Shown here: piece by piece, positions 25,218 through 38,272 of the stretch
How positions within the stretch are numbered: the stretch's first letter is position 1
Layout: every line of letters begins with the position of its first letter
Origin: Serilophus lunatus
Taxonomy: Eukaryota > Chordata > Aves > Passeriformes > Eurylaimidae
Assembly (NCBI GenBank): GCA_013399895.1
Contig: VXBA01005490.1
Location: 515,541-579,540 of the forward strand
Reading direction: 5' to 3'
DNA: 64,000 nucleotides
Notes under the pieces: model-generated
What the model saw: the letters and a program-made list of their open reading frames with translations, nothing else
The model's database searches: none
What the model was told of the DNA's origin: nothing
Translations under genes and position numbers: made by a program

Positions 25218-28200
25218 AAATTGTTGCAGAAGTTAGTGTTTTTAAAGAGAATTGGCACAGCTTACTATGGAGCAATTTTAGTGTCAAATGGAGTATGTAA
25301 ATGAACTATCCTCTACATGAAGTCTTAGTTAATCATTAATTTGAGCAAAATATAAAACATTGATGTCTTTGGAACATATATTAGTAGTATCAGACTAAAT
25401 AATAACTGCTAATTGTTTATGAATAGATGAAGCAGTTCCATTTTCATCTTCTGCATGTGTTTGTGGGGTTTCTTCCTTGGATCTGTATGCATGTTTGATT
25501 TTCCTAAGTATTTCTAATGCTCTATTATTTCTAGAATAATATTCTTAATACAGTATAATCTTCTGTGATAAACTGTAGCAGACTGGCTCTGGGACAGAAA
25601 AAAGCTGTGCTAAATTGTGGTCTGAATTTTAGGTCCCTTTTTAGGCTTTAAAAGAAAGAAGTGCATTAAAAATAGTTTGACTCTTTTATGTGGTGGATTA
25701 GCCTGGGTTTAGCTTCTTTGAAATCTGGTAATCAGATAAAGTTCTGCACAAAGCAACTGCAGCTCTTTGCACTAGTACTTATGGTGAGGACCAGCTTGAG
25801 GTCAGTGATCAAGATGAAGGTACATTTCAAAGAAATTTCCCTTGGGAATGTGCGCTTAGAACTGCTGATGGATCAAAAGCACTGGTTTGTGGCAATGAAA
25901 AGACACAGAGGAGCACTTACTGTCATAGAAGTACAAACTGTGTTTGCAATAGCACTTGGCATCTTTTGTAAAGTGCATGGCTATCAGGACAACGGGGGAA
26001 GCATGACAGCCTGCCTTACGTACTTAATCTTCTGTGCAGAATTATTTAACCAGCTGTGGCACTTCTCTTTTATGTCTGAAAAAAGAGGCCAAGGCACTGG
26101 TGTACATTTTCTGAGACTGAAACAGGTCTGTTTTCCTGGACAGTGAAACTAAATCAGTTTTGCTGAAGTTAACGTCTTCATCAATGGGGCTGTCCCTGGT
26201 CACCCTGCTATCGAGCTCAGGTAGGATTGTGATGTGCACAGTGAAAAAGAGAGAGGGAAGACTCGAAAATAGGGGGGTTGCTGCCACTCTTGAGTAGGAT
26301 GGAAGATTTTCCTGCTCACTCTTTATAATTTCCCAAAACTGCAGGCATTTCTGTTGGCTTGACTCTGTATCCTGGTAGAGGTGAATGTGAATAATACCAT
26401 CACAATTTCCTCATGATAAAATCATAAACATTCCAGCCTAAGATCCAGTGAAACTTGCAGTCAAGCACACACAAGCAAAAAGCAATGTAGCTGTTTGGTT
26501 TGGTTTTTTTTGTTTTTTTTTTCTTCTTGACACCAATTTGATAAGGAGAACTGGCTTACCATTTCTTGGAGTTCAAAACAAGTGTATGAACTTGCTGGAA
26601 TATCTATGGTCAGAGAATGCAGGAAGTCTTGTTCAGTGGGATTGATGTGGGTCCGTAAAATGAAAAACTTGGGTAGCTTTTCCATTGCAGTTGCCAGTTG
26701 TAGAATAAGAGAGTCTGCCCTCTTACTGCTGCGTCTTGAAAGTTTGAGTTCTTACCTAGAACTCCTGGACCTGTTATGAAGTACATGAAGCAAGTGGCAA
26801 TTGCATAAGAATTGTACTATATAGTATCGTATTTTGTCTTCCTAATCATTCCAAGAAGAGTTTCTGGTGCTGTATAAGAAGGCTGTTGGGTTTTTTTCCT
26901 CCTTTGAGGACTAAAGTGATCACTCCTTTATGTTGGTGATGAACTTCTAGCATCTAGAGGAACTTTTTTCATAGGCAATCTGAATTCTTACCTTCACAGC
27001 ATGCTTTGTTGTGGTATTATATCTTCAACTTGAAAACTGTGTGTAATGACTTCAAACTTGAGTGATCTAGAAATAGTCTGGTAATTATCCTGTGGCTATA
27101 ATGTTGCAAGAGGAAAAGTACTAATACAGGATAAGCAGTACCTGTGCTTAATGATGATTGTAACACATCCTTTATTTTGTTATATTTAAAGTCACTGGTG
27201 TGATTTTAGGAGAAAATTGCTCTAATATGTCTTACACATGTAGTAGGCTCAGGATGACAATCAAAAACTAAGAACTGCCTGGAAAGCCTTGTACTAATGA
27301 GGAGGAAGTTGATTACAAGCAGAAAATTACATTTTGGGACTGTTAAAACTTGTGGTTATTGTGCTGTGTCTGTGACAACTGGAAAGTAGAATTCCTGCCA
27401 TATGGGGTATCTGCGTTAGCTTTGCCTCCAGTGTTTGCTTTGATTCTTCTTCCCATATGACTGCCTCTGAGTACTAGGACTTACCTCAGTTAATGTACAG
27501 ACAAACTTCTTGGATATGACTTGGAAGATTATGCCAGGATTGAAGGGAGTTCATTTGTAAGATTGCAAAAATCTTTTTGTGTCTAAAGCTCTAATAAGAG
27601 AACTGCAGATTAACAGTGAGAATATCAGTATAGTAATTCTGTCTCAGATCTGTTACAACCGAAGTGTTTTCGGCTAATGTATACAGCTGCTGCTGCTGCT
27701 GTCATGTTGATATCCAGAACCAAATGGAGAAAGAGGAGACATGAGCAGCCTGAAGGGCAAAATGCTGTAGTGGGATTTAATGTTTTAAGTTAGGCTGATA
27801 GGGCACTATCCTTAGGTGGGAAAAAGTGATGGCAGAAAAGGAGGCAAAAGAAATGGGATGCCAAAAAAGACTAATGTGTTTAGATGGCTGCCCCTCCCCG
27901 TGCAGATGTGCTGCTAGTGCAAGAAAGAGTTGTTTGCAACCATTTCTTATGATTTTTTCCCTGGTCTTTTTATTAAAGACTGTTAATTCATTAATCTGGA
28001 AAGTTGCCGATAACTTTGCTTTAGCTCGTACTCAGGTTTGAAAGTGCCAGAGGTACTTGGCAAAGGGGCACAGAGCGGAAATGCTTTAGATTTTTAGTGC
28101 TGAATTTTTAATGGAGCCTAGGGAGAGTCTTCTCTCGTGAACACGTTATTCTGTAAGTATTCGGTTTGTACCTTCCTGAGAAATATCCAATCATTAGTAG

Positions 28201-29410
28201 ATAAAATATTCTTGCTACTAGTCTGATCTATGAAGGTAATATTTGTTAAACATTGTCTAAAGTTATAATGACAGATACTTCAGAACATGGTTAAGCAGGT
28301 TCACAGATTGAAATATTACTCAGTGCTAGTTCAAAGTGCAGGAAAAATATTTCTATCCAATTTTCTTTAAAACATTAACTTTAATGTACAACATAAAAGA
28401 ACAGATGAACTGTAAAGTTCACCTTTTGCTTATGCTTGTCTTTGTCCCCTGTGACATTGGGACAAGTAAGTGAGTGAAAGGCAGCTACCTACTTGCACTC
28501 CTTTTTCACAGGTAAGGGTGTTTCTAAAAGGGCAATTTTATGCCTGACTTTATTTGGTGAGATATTTTCAGGTATCCATAGAATAAGTCTGATCCTAGTT
28601 TTGTTTTGTAACTGAACACGAAAATGTAAGAACGAGGTAACCAAACGGCTGTGGGTATCTAAGGTGGTTTACTGTTCTTTAAGAAGTACAATTTTGTGCT
28701 CTCTAATTCCTTTCCTTGTTTTGTTATGGTCTTACAATGGCCCTGATGCTGATGGCACATTGGACTGTCATTGCATCCCAACTCAGGGATGTACTTTTGA
28801 AGCAATTCTCTGGACTGTCCCCAGTTGCATTATTGGCAGGGGGAAGAAGAGATGGTGAAAGGGGGTGGGTGTGGTGATGAGGATGGTCTGTAAGTAAATA
28901 AAACAGCCTCCAAGCACATCAAAGTGAGAAATGCCATCTAGGCATCTAGATTACCCATTATCCAACTGGCAGCATCAAAAGCCATCTTTTTTGATAGTTT
29001 AAGAGCAAATGATATGAGAAAAGAAGAAATAAATATTTGTTAATATGATGCAAATAATTAATCTTCTTTAAGATCTTTGTTTCAGTATATAGCTTTTGGC
29101 TTGTTGATTTTCAGATTTGGAGATGTCCTCCAGTGACAGTGCATTTTTCTCTGCATAGGTCTGCCAGCAGTAATCACACAGAAAACCCATGTTTCAGACA
29201 AATCAGAGCTGTGCTAAGCTTATTCTTCTCTCCCTAATAATGGCAAACAATGTTAATGGTAAAATATGTATGCAGAGCATGGTGGTGGTGTGAGTGGTAT
29301 TTCTCTGAATACTCTTACAGGTTAAATATGTGGTTCAGGAACTACCCAAAGTAGAGGAAGTATGTTTTATTTAGTTCATTTTCTTGCACAGATTTGTCCA
29401 ACTAAAAGTA

Positions 29411-29464
29411 GGAAAAAACCCAAACCAGCCAAACAAAAAAACCCCTAATAAACCCTCCACAAAA
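29411..29464 (+). repeat. A/C-biased low-complexity tract
   Basis: The plus strand carries ggaaaaaacccaaaccagcc followed by aaacaaaaaaacccctaata and aaccctccac. It is the complement in style of the T/G tracts. Runs of A followed by runs of C are its hallmark. Confidence 0.75.
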
Positions 29465-30090
29465 ATATTCAAACACGAAATAAAGCACAACAGCAAATAC
29501 ACGTGTGAGTAGTATTATTTGGTGGAATAAAGGTGAACTATATACTGTACTGTATCAGGAAACCTCATTTTGGCTTCTTTTAACTACTCTGACACTAGTA
29601 GCCTCATCTGTCTTTAACTCCTATTTTAAAAAAGACAGTGAATGTGTTTTTTCCTCATTTTGTCACAGAACAGGGGGTTTTATGAGCCTCTGCCACATTA
29701 CCTTTCAATATGATCCTTGAGAGGATGAAAAAACCCAAATTCTGATAATCCTCATTGCATTTACTTTCACTCTTGCTAATTCTATTTTCAGACTGTCGTG
29801 CCTCTGTTGTACTCCCAATTCAAAATTAAATGTAGGCATGTATTATGCTGAGCTGATTTTTTTTCATGGGTTTTTTTTACTGGGCCTTTAACAAGGTGGC
29901 TTGCTTTTTTTCTCTTTCTGCCTTTTACAGAAGTATACCATGAATTATTTTCACTGCCACTGTAAATAGGAAGTGCTACTCTCCTCACTTGCCTGTGTTG
30001 GGACTGGGGCATAAACCCTTCCTGTGGGCTGCTTTTACTTACTAGCATAATGGGAAACCAAGCTAAAGGAATAAAGTCTTTACACAACAT

Positions 30091-30124
30091 CTGACTTGAT
30101 GATTTACCTGACTTGATGATTTAC
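30091..30124. repeat. 17-bp perfect tandem duplication
   Basis: The unit ctgacttgatgatttac occurs twice back to back (30091-30107 and 30108-30124) with no mismatch. It looks like a recent slippage or short tandem duplication in otherwise unique sequence. Its copy number may vary between individuals. Confidence 0.95.
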
Positions 30125-32389
30125 AGAACATAGCAATGGGAACCCAAGCTGTCTGCAGGGAAAGATGACGTCCTTTCAATTGTCAGCTGGGCTGGTCTAA
30201 TGGTTCATGCCCATAAAACTTCAGCTGAGATTATTTTTTGCATGTCTCTCACAGTTTGGGACTGTCAGTGGTCTTTGGACAAGTGTTTTAAACTGTGAAG
30301 GCTGATACAAGGGTGAAATGAGCTTATGTAGACAAGAAACAATGCTTAATTTGCTTATTTCTTGAAGTTTAGAAATTATTATGACCTCAGTTATATTGTT
30401 GTGTTTCAAAGTACATGAAATGGAAAGTTATTGTGGACATAGGGTGAGTGATAACTGAACTGTAGAAATTTACCCAAATAAGAGATCATAAGCCTGTGCC
30501 ATTTTTGCAAATGGCTCTAAACCCAATGACTTTGAACAATGCTGTTTTGATAGGTCAGTAATATTTGATTCAATCAGGTGGTTGTTTGTCTGCTAGTTAG
30601 AATGGATTTGCCACGACTGTACCCTATCTTTTTAAAAGAACAACAATAGTAAGTGCAATGAAGCAAGAGAAAAGCTAAATTCAATGTTGGAATTGTAATT
30701 AATTATATTAGAATTATAGTCATTTGCTTTCTTAAAATAATTAACAGAAAATGTCCTGACTATTCCGAATGGGAATAAATAATTCTGAGATTCGTAGGTG
30801 ATGTATTATGTGTTAAAGAGCTTGCTAATTTATTATGAATTATTAGTATTGTCCTAAAAGATTTATTTAATATTTCTCTGCTTCAGTGTAAATAATGTGT
30901 GCTCACCAAAACCTCTGATTACTGTTAACCGACCCTCCACTGAGTCTTTTAGCACTGTCAATTTATTGTGTTCTCTGTCTATAGTGTCAATAGTTCTCTG
31001 TTAGAAATTTTATTCTGAATCACTTTGCTAGTAGAACATAAAAAATCTCTTATAAGGAACATAAAACAATCTCTTTAATAATCTAATAGAAGTTCATTTT
31101 GTTTAAGTTTCAATTTGTAGTTCTTTCTGTTCTAGGGCTGGTTGTGGGGATTTAGCACCTGCCTGTAATGTGAACAATTTTTGCATAGTTTTGTGAAGAA
31201 ATTGAAATGGAACGAGTAGTAGATGATAAAACTAAGAGGAAAAGGTTTGGACTTCAGGTGGCTGCCTGAGTAGGTTCACCCCTTAGCTCTGCTTTAAAAA
31301 CAAAATGGACTAAATGCTGAAGAGGCAAGAAGGTAAACATTACCCTTCCATACTAATTTGACACCTGATGCAAGTCTTTATATTGTTTACTTTGAGGTTA
31401 GTTGAAAACATTTTAACACTCAGCACACTTGATTTCTTCTTTTTTAAACTAGGGATAGCCTGGGAACCATCAAGTGCCAAATGCTTTCATCAAAGCCATA
31501 AACAAAAGGGGATTCTATAGGAAATCCATTTACTCTCAGGAGGTTTCAACAAAACACGTTTTCACTTATTCAAAGTGGAAGAATAAATCTGTAGCCCTTT
31601 TTAAAGAGCCTTACTTCATGGCCCTAGGAGGCAGACACAGTACTGGATTTAAAACAAAAGCTGTAACAAAAGCATCCTCACCAGGCTCAGCAAACTGTGG
31701 TAATGTTTTATAGGTCTGTAATACATCTGCATGTGAGAGCTATTCAGTTACTGCCCAACCTAGCAACAAAAATAGCCTATGAGGGGGAAAAATATGTGCT
31801 GTAGGGATGCTGATTTTTGATTAAAGTAACATTGAGTGAATCAGCTTCTTAACTAAAAGAAAGAGCTGTGCTCTGCTATCTGTGATCGTGAGATAGAAAA
31901 TTACTTCTACGGCAATGGAAAGCTTAAACAAATAACCCGGTGTTTTACCTGTGTTCAATCTCTCTTGTCACAGATCATCTTTATACATAAACACACTGGT
32001 AATTAATCTTGCCCGACTTGTTTAATGATGATGTGGTTGCTGCCACAGTAGAAGCTCATAGCTCAAACACAGGGCTGATGTTACTGAACAAATACAGTGA
32101 GGGGAAGCTGGCCAGCTTTGGAAGTTGACTCCCAAACCAAACAATAAACCTGGATGACTAGGAATGTACCTATATGCATCCACATGTTGTTTTACAACTT
32201 GGATAAATGGTTCTAGATACATACATCGACGTGTCAGGAGTTAATCAACTACTTATTTAGTGCAAAATACAGAAATACCTGCTTGTATGTATTTCCTGAA
32301 AAGATCAGGCAACAGTATCTAATTTATGGTTCAGTATGGCACTTGCTAGGCATTCACAGGCATCCCTCTTGCTGCGGTGTATCAAAATA

Positions 32390-32963
32390 CGCCACAGAAA
32401 CATTAAGAACTGGCTGGATGGCTGGGCCCAGAGGGTGATGGTGAATGATATTGCGTCCAGTTGGTATCTGGTCACTAGAGGTGTCCCCCAGGGATCGGTG
32501 TTGGGCCCAGTCCTGTTTAATATCTTTAATGGTGATCTGGTTGAGGGGAATGTGTCCATCATTAGCAAATTTGCAGATGATACCAGGTTGGGGAGAGTGC
32601 TGATCTACTGGAGGGGAAGATGGCTCAGCAGAAGGACCTGGACAGGCTGGATAGATGGGTTGAATCCAATAATATGAGGTTCAACCAGACCAAGTGCTGT
32701 GTCCTGCACTTCAGCCACAACAATCTCATGCAGCACTACAGGCTGGGGACAGAGTGGCTGGAGAGCAGCTAGGCAGAAAGGGACCTGGGGTACTGATTGA
32801 CAGCAGGATGAACATGAGCCAGCAGTGTGCCCAGGTGGCCAAGAAGGCCAATGGCATCCTGGCCTGTGTCAGGAACAGTGTGGCCAGCAGCACCAGGGAA
32901 GTGATCCTTCCTCTGTACTCTGCACTGGTGAGGCTGCACCTTGGACACTGTGTCCAGTTCTGA
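32390..32963 (+). pseudogene. CR1 ORF2 reverse-transcriptase remnant with frameshifts
   Basis: This is the coding part of the 32.4-kb CR1. The palm motifs GVPQGSVLGP and FADDT are intact, so both catalytic aspartates of the second RT motif are present. The fingers domain, the endonuclease and ORF1 are absent because of 5' truncation. At least two frameshifts occur (about 32590-32630 and 32773-32800), plus an in-frame TAG at 32770-32772 and a TGA at 32961-32963, so no functional protein can be made. Similarity continues past the TGA in shifted frames (ERVQRRVMRM, EHKSYEEQLRE) to about 33110. In CR1 this protein nicks the target and primes reverse transcription from element RNA. Here only a fossil of that enzyme remains. 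Confidence 0.88.
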
Positions 32964-33447
32964 GCCCCTCAATTTAGGAAGGATGTTGAGGTGCTAGAAC
33001 GAGTCCAGAGAAGGGTAATGAGGATGGTGAAGGGTCTGGAGCACAAGTCCTATGAGGAGCAGCTGAGAGAGCTGGTGTTGTTTAGCCCGGAGAAGAGGAG
33101 TCTCAGGGAAGACATTATCACTCTACAACTATGTGAAGGAATGTTGTAGCCTGGGAGGTATCAGTCTCTTGTCCCAGGCAACTTAACAGTAGGACACAAG
33201 GGAATAGTCTTAAACTGTGACAGAAGAAGTTCAGGTTAGACATTAGGAACAAGCTCTTTACAGAGAGAGTGATTTAGCACTGGAATGGGCTTCCCAAGGA
33301 GGCGGTGGAGTCACTGTCCTTGCAGATATTTAAGAAGAGATGGAATGTGGCACCAAGTGCCATGGTCTAGTAGACAAAGTGGTTTTAGATCAAAGGTGGG
33401 ACTTGATCTCAAAGGTCTTTTCCAACTTAGTTAATTCTGTGAAATCC
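32390..33447 (+). mobile_element. 5'-truncated CR1 LINE, plus strand
   Basis: This CR1 fragment is in sense on the plus strand. It begins inside the reverse-transcriptase domain (KNWLDGWAQRV) and carries the diagnostic GVPQGSVLGP block at 32480-32509 and the FADDT catalytic block at 32570-32584. The RT thumb and C-terminal region follows, including AKKANGILACVRNSVAS and REVILPLYSALVR at about 32810-32940. The 3' UTR ends at about 33447 after a tcttttccaactta junction and a single attctgtga unit. The reading frame is broken: coding sense moves from one frame at 32390-32600 to a second at about 32620-32772, where TAG occurs at 32770-32772. It then moves to a third frame, which ends at TGA 32961-32963. 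A 46-bp stretch starting at 32827 matches the copy at 45360 with one difference, which places both in related CR1 subfamilies. The exact 5' junction is uncertain by tens of bases. Confidence 0.93.
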
Positions 33448-33967
33448 ATACTGCTACAGTCATTTGACCAGTGATGTGTGGACCTGCAATGCAGAGTGCT
33501 CCAGGAGTGCAAACAAGTCTTTCATGGATGATGTGTTCCTCCTCTTCAGTGACAGAATTTGGTAATGGAAATTAAAGTGTTCTTGTTATATAACACACTC
33601 TGAAATAGTACCAAAAAAGAATATGGGAACTGGTTGAGTTTATTTCCCATCTGATTTTTATAAGATAGATGAAAATATCTCTTTTTATAAAAAGTTAATT
33701 TGTAAAGAACCACTAGAAACCATAATTCTTACCACTTAGTCTATTTTATTTGCAGGAACAAACTCTTTCTCTGATAGAAAATTTTTTTTTTTTTTAGATT
33801 GTTTAAAAGAGACAGTTTGAATCACCATTGTGCATAGTATACAAGAAATGAAAATGAACTGCAAAATTAGAATTGCAATCTTGATATATAAAATTACTTC
33901 AACATATGTTGCATATGACAAAATAAAATTAGCAGTGAGAATTTCTGGTTTGTTTTTGTAGGGTGAT

Positions 33968-34064
33968 TTCTTTTGTGTGTATGTGTTGTCTTTTGGTTTG
34001 GTGGGTTTTTTGTTTGTTTGCTTGTTTATGGTGGTGTCAGTTGGTTGGTTTGGGTTTTTTTCCC
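33968..34064 (+). repeat. T/G-biased low-complexity tract
   Basis: The plus strand shows tgtgtgtatgtg, then ttttggtttggtgggttttt, a tgtttgtttgcttgtttatg run and ggttggtttgggtttttttc. It is the same sequence style as 4686-4865, with the A/C counterpart on the opposite strand. It starts about 520 bp beyond the end of the 32.4-kb CR1, with unrelated sequence between. No coding sense. Confidence 0.8.
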
Positions 34065-37000
34065 TGAAGCTACGGTTTCCAGATGTGTGGGACCAACAGT
34101 AGTGTTGCTAGGTTTGATGATGTGTCATGACCGAAGGCTTGTGAATTTAAAGAGGTGTATTATGTGCAGCAAAGGGAACTGCAAGCAACTGAAGACTGGC
34201 TGAAAATATAAATACTTAGAGCTCAAAATTAAAGCATACAAAAGTTTCTGAGGATAGCCTAGGAATCACTACATTTGTTGTAAGGAATGTTTCAGGCTGG
34301 GAACATGAAAAGAGAAGATAACATATAAAACCTTAATTGCATCAAAATGTGTTATATTCTGAATTCATTTACAGCATGCAGGCTGAGTTAGGAAGACAGA
34401 ATCCTTTCTAATGCATATTGCTCCATTGGAATTCATAGCTTTTATTATTTGCTGATAATCTGCACTTTATATGTAAATGTCTTTACAGTTTCACCTGCAA
34501 ATAAAAAAACTATGGCTGCAAAAACCCCAAATTAATCCTTAACATGATGATAATTAGAAGATTTAGCAAGTGTTGTAGGCATGTCATCCTAGGGTTGTAA
34601 TTTGGCTAGCTCTGTAAAAAATGTTGTAGACTTTTTTGGTATAGTGTATTATTCCCTTGAAACTGTGTTTTAGACTTTGTTGTTAGATTCTAATAATGTA
34701 GCTTGATGCAGCCTACTCTAAGACTGAGAATAGGCACTTCATTTAGGGTCAATTTTTGCCCAGAAACTATTAATATGATTTCCTCATAGAAGTCACAGGA
34801 ACAGCAAAAGCAACAGTCTGCAGCCAGGAGCTAGAGAGGTTTGATGAGAACAGAAATGAGAAATATAGGAATGGATTAATTGTGTCAGCACTAAACTGAA
34901 AAAAAGTAGCATCTACACATGCTTTCAAATTAAAATTCAGTTTCTTCAAAATAGTAGCAATGAATTGCAGAAATGGTTTAATTTTATTAGGCAACAAAAA
35001 TATTTTAGAATAGATACTAGTTTTGAGGTTTGAAAGGAAAAAGCATGACTTAATTTCAGCAATGATAAATAACTACATAATAAGGAAATTATTGATATGT
35101 CTTAACCGACATTCATGTGTAGACCTTTGTTTTTATAGGGAGTCCTTCTGAACTTGGTGATAAACAAGGAAGAATATATATTAGATGCCAATCATATGTT
35201 AGTCTTTGCCACATGCTAGCAACATTCCCCATCTCAAACCACTTCATGTTTTTTCCATTTTAAAATATAACTTGATTTTAAATGCACTTTTCTCTTGGAC
35301 AGATATTGTTTCATTCCTAATAGAACAGATGATGAATTAAAAGTCTTTGTGAGCTTCTTGCCACAGTAAATTAAAGAATAAATCTACAACAAAACGTAAT
35401 ATCAGTCTTGTGACTGACAGTTTTATTAATAAGAAGATATGAGAGGAATTTTGGAATCCAGAGCAATAGACTACTAGAACTTCTGCTCCCTGTAGACAAA
35501 AAAGATGCACAAATCTTAAAAAATTAAATTCTTTACATTCTTGAGAGTAAGTTGAAAACAGTAGTTTATATTTAGGCTTGTTTAGGCTTTTAAATGAGTA
35601 TTGCACACAATATCATGTGAATACACAGCCAGGAAGCTTTTCTCCATCTGATACACGCTACTGCCACCAATCTTCCATAACTTTTATCAATACAACTCAA
35701 ACAACAGCCAGATCAGCTTTGTGCAGCAAGAAATAAATATTTCATAACCTCCCACAGAAGTAGATGCTGTAAGCTCTTTGAATATGATGAACTATGTCTC
35801 TGTATTATTGCATTCTCTGACGGGTTTGGCCTTAAAGGTACTTGTAAAAGTTAGTGATAATACAAATAACTGTGATCGGTTTTAATATTCAGACTGTTTC
35901 AGAAGAATTTTAGAGGTGCTTTATATATATGCAAAATGTCGCGCTTCTTTTGCATTCTGTCATTTTGCATTTGTAACAGCAGGTTTGAATTGGATTCTTA
36001 GCAGGTCATATTTTATATGGAAAAGTATCCATATAATAAAATTACAGCTTATTTCCTGGAAAAACCTACACAGGACTATGAACAGCTTCCTAGAAGAAAC
36101 AATTGACCTTTCATTCAATGTAATATGATTGTTGAGTGTGCCTAAGAACTAAAATTGTCTTGTTCTTAATCACAAAATACTTAATTCAAAACACTTTTGC
36201 ATTCCAAGGCCACTTTTAAATGGATAATTCAGCAAAGATCTGGCTAAAAATTGTGAAGGTAGTGCAGCAATGATTTTCAAAGACCATAGTCAGTAGAGGC
36301 AAAAAATCCCCCCAACTCAAACCTCCACTCCCTCTAAAAAAAAGTCCTAGGCAAGATATTTCATTTCTACAGATTTTGTATCCAGTTTGGTATCACAATA
36401 AACCTATAAAATATGTGGATAGACACATATGTTAACACAAATTATGTAAACTTAGCCTTATAGTTATTTCTCAGTTAAGATACCATTTTTTTTCTTTTAA
36501 AAATGCAGTACTCACCTCAGAGGAGAGAGGATGAACTTCTGAAATGTACAACTATGAGATCTGTAAATATAACTTTGCAAAATTTTGCAAATGAGGCTGA
36601 AAATTATGGGTCTCAGGGACTACTACCACAATCAGTGCTTGCACAGCTGGGAAGAGATTTCTAGTCTTAATCTGCACATTTTCATGAGAAATGGTCTGAG
36701 GTGATAATCAAAAGCAGGGAAGTTTAACATTATTGTGATGAAGATAACGAATTCTACATCATAACTGAAAGAAAGCTACCAATCCTTTCCTTCCATAAAT
36801 TGTGCTATTAAATGCCATCTGAATAATGCAGATGTGCAACAGGATTCTAATATAGGGTATTCTGAGCAATTTTAAATCGTAATGAAAATACTCATTTGGT
36901 TTTTTTTCACTGTATCTTTTTAACAATAGAGGGTGAACATCACAGGAGGAAGTAGCTGTGCTTTTTATACCCTACACAATTTCTTGGGCTCAATGGGATT

Positions 37001-37593
37001 GTGATACCATCTGACCCTGCTCAATAGTTTCAATTTCTTCAGTGTTGAACTGCATTATTGTAAACTTTTTGTCATCATTAATTTTGTTTTATAAACCCAG
37101 TGCAATCAGAAATAAATGACATTATTTAAAAGTTGCTTTTACTTTTCCACAAATAAAGGAGAGTGCCTTATATTTAAAAACAGAACTAAAGGAACCCTAC
37201 ACATCATAGTCATCACAGCATCACTAGGAGATGATTTTGAATGTCTCAATAGTAGCATTGCTACTGGACTATTTTGGTGCAGAAGAGAAAGTGGGATTTT
37301 GCTCCGTGTATGACTGCTCTGCATGGTGGTAGAGTGTCTAATGCCTTCACAGCCTTTTGGTAGGCAGAACAAACACTGTGAGTAACCAGCAGAAATAGCC
37401 AATGGATAAAGGAAAATATATCACCTTTCTTTCCCAACTAGAAGTTTATGAAGTGTAGTAAGTTATGATTTATACCTTACAAAACATGCTTTGCTACTTC
37501 TTGCTTTCACATTTATCCTTCACTTCCCTCATCTTTTGAGTTTATTTCCTTTAGGTGGACAGGGCCTTGGGATAATAGTATTATTCTTGATTT

Positions 37594-37626
37594 TAAAAAC
37601 ACCAAAAAAACCCCACCAAACAAACC
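37594..37626 (+). repeat. A/C-biased low-complexity tract
   Basis: A short tract of aaaaacaccaaaaaaacccc followed by accaaacaaacc. It is the same A-run/C-run style as the tracts at 29411, 41167 and 50644. Confidence 0.7.
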
Positions 37627-38177
37627 TGGATCTGTTGCCTCAAGTGCGTTCAAATTCCTGCTCCAAGTGCTAGAGTATGCAGCTGCTTCTATCGTTACTA
37701 TTTCTTTCCTTGCTGTCACTGTTTAAGGTGAGGCACTCTTGGCCACATACTAATGATTGAGGTGATTACTGCTTAATAGAATAGTCTGTTATTTAAGTAA
37801 ATACCTTTGAATTAGGACCCTGTAGATTTCTGTCCTTGTACGTTTCCTCATTGCCCAAATAACACATTCTTTTTTTTGAAAACTAAAGATGCCTATGGGG
37901 CATGTTTCTTTGTGGGCTGTGCACAGCTCAATTCATATTTGTTGAAAAGTTGAACATGTTTACAACACGTTATCTATAGTTCTGTATGAGCTTGCACATT
38001 TCAAACACCTAGTTGGAGCTGCTTAAGACTCAACTCTTGTTTAAAGTGCTTATTTGATTAATTTTTGTAAATAAGTGTGTATTTGTCTTTAGACAAAGAT
38101 CCTTTGTAGCTTAGTCACTCAAGATGGAAAGAAAAGATCAAAAGACTAGAGAGGAGAAAGTGCTTGACTTTGTGGTG

Positions 38178-38272
38178 AAATTGTTGGACTGAGTCTCAGG
38201 AAAGCTGGAGTCTTGGCAGGGTCACAGACTTTCCGTATGGACCTTTTATCTTGGTTCTTTTCTGTAAAATAT
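38178..38272 (+). repeat. possible ancient MIR-like SINE fragment
   Basis: The stretch ttggactgagtctcaggaa, agctggagtcttggcagggt, atggacctttt and ttcttttctgtaaaat follows the layout of MIR. There, 'ggagtcagg...ctgggttc...ctctgccac...gtgaccttgg...cctcagtttcctcatctgtaaaat' is the consensus order. The closing tctgtaaaat is the best-preserved part. No flanking duplication is seen, so the call rests on ordered weak similarity only. Confidence 0.37.

Larger units (their letters stand above)
9651..32389. other. unique sequence, repeat-poor, no gene recognised
   Basis: About 22.7 kb contains no recognisable interspersed repeat. GC content rises somewhat at about 13.8-15.3 kb and again at 25.7-26.3 kb. 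The longest uninterrupted frames are about 152 codons (25688-26146, plus) and 143 codons (19056-19487, minus), and neither resembles a known family. AT-rich stretches with many TAAT cores, such as 19930-20220, could be regulatory. The segment is likely intergenic or intronic. Confidence 0.6.

Noticed and set aside
27687..27701. (CTG)5 run, with a similar (CTG)4 at 12816-12827 in a tacagctgctgctg context.
   Set aside because: Too short to count as a microsatellite expansion, and the shared context is only a few bases.
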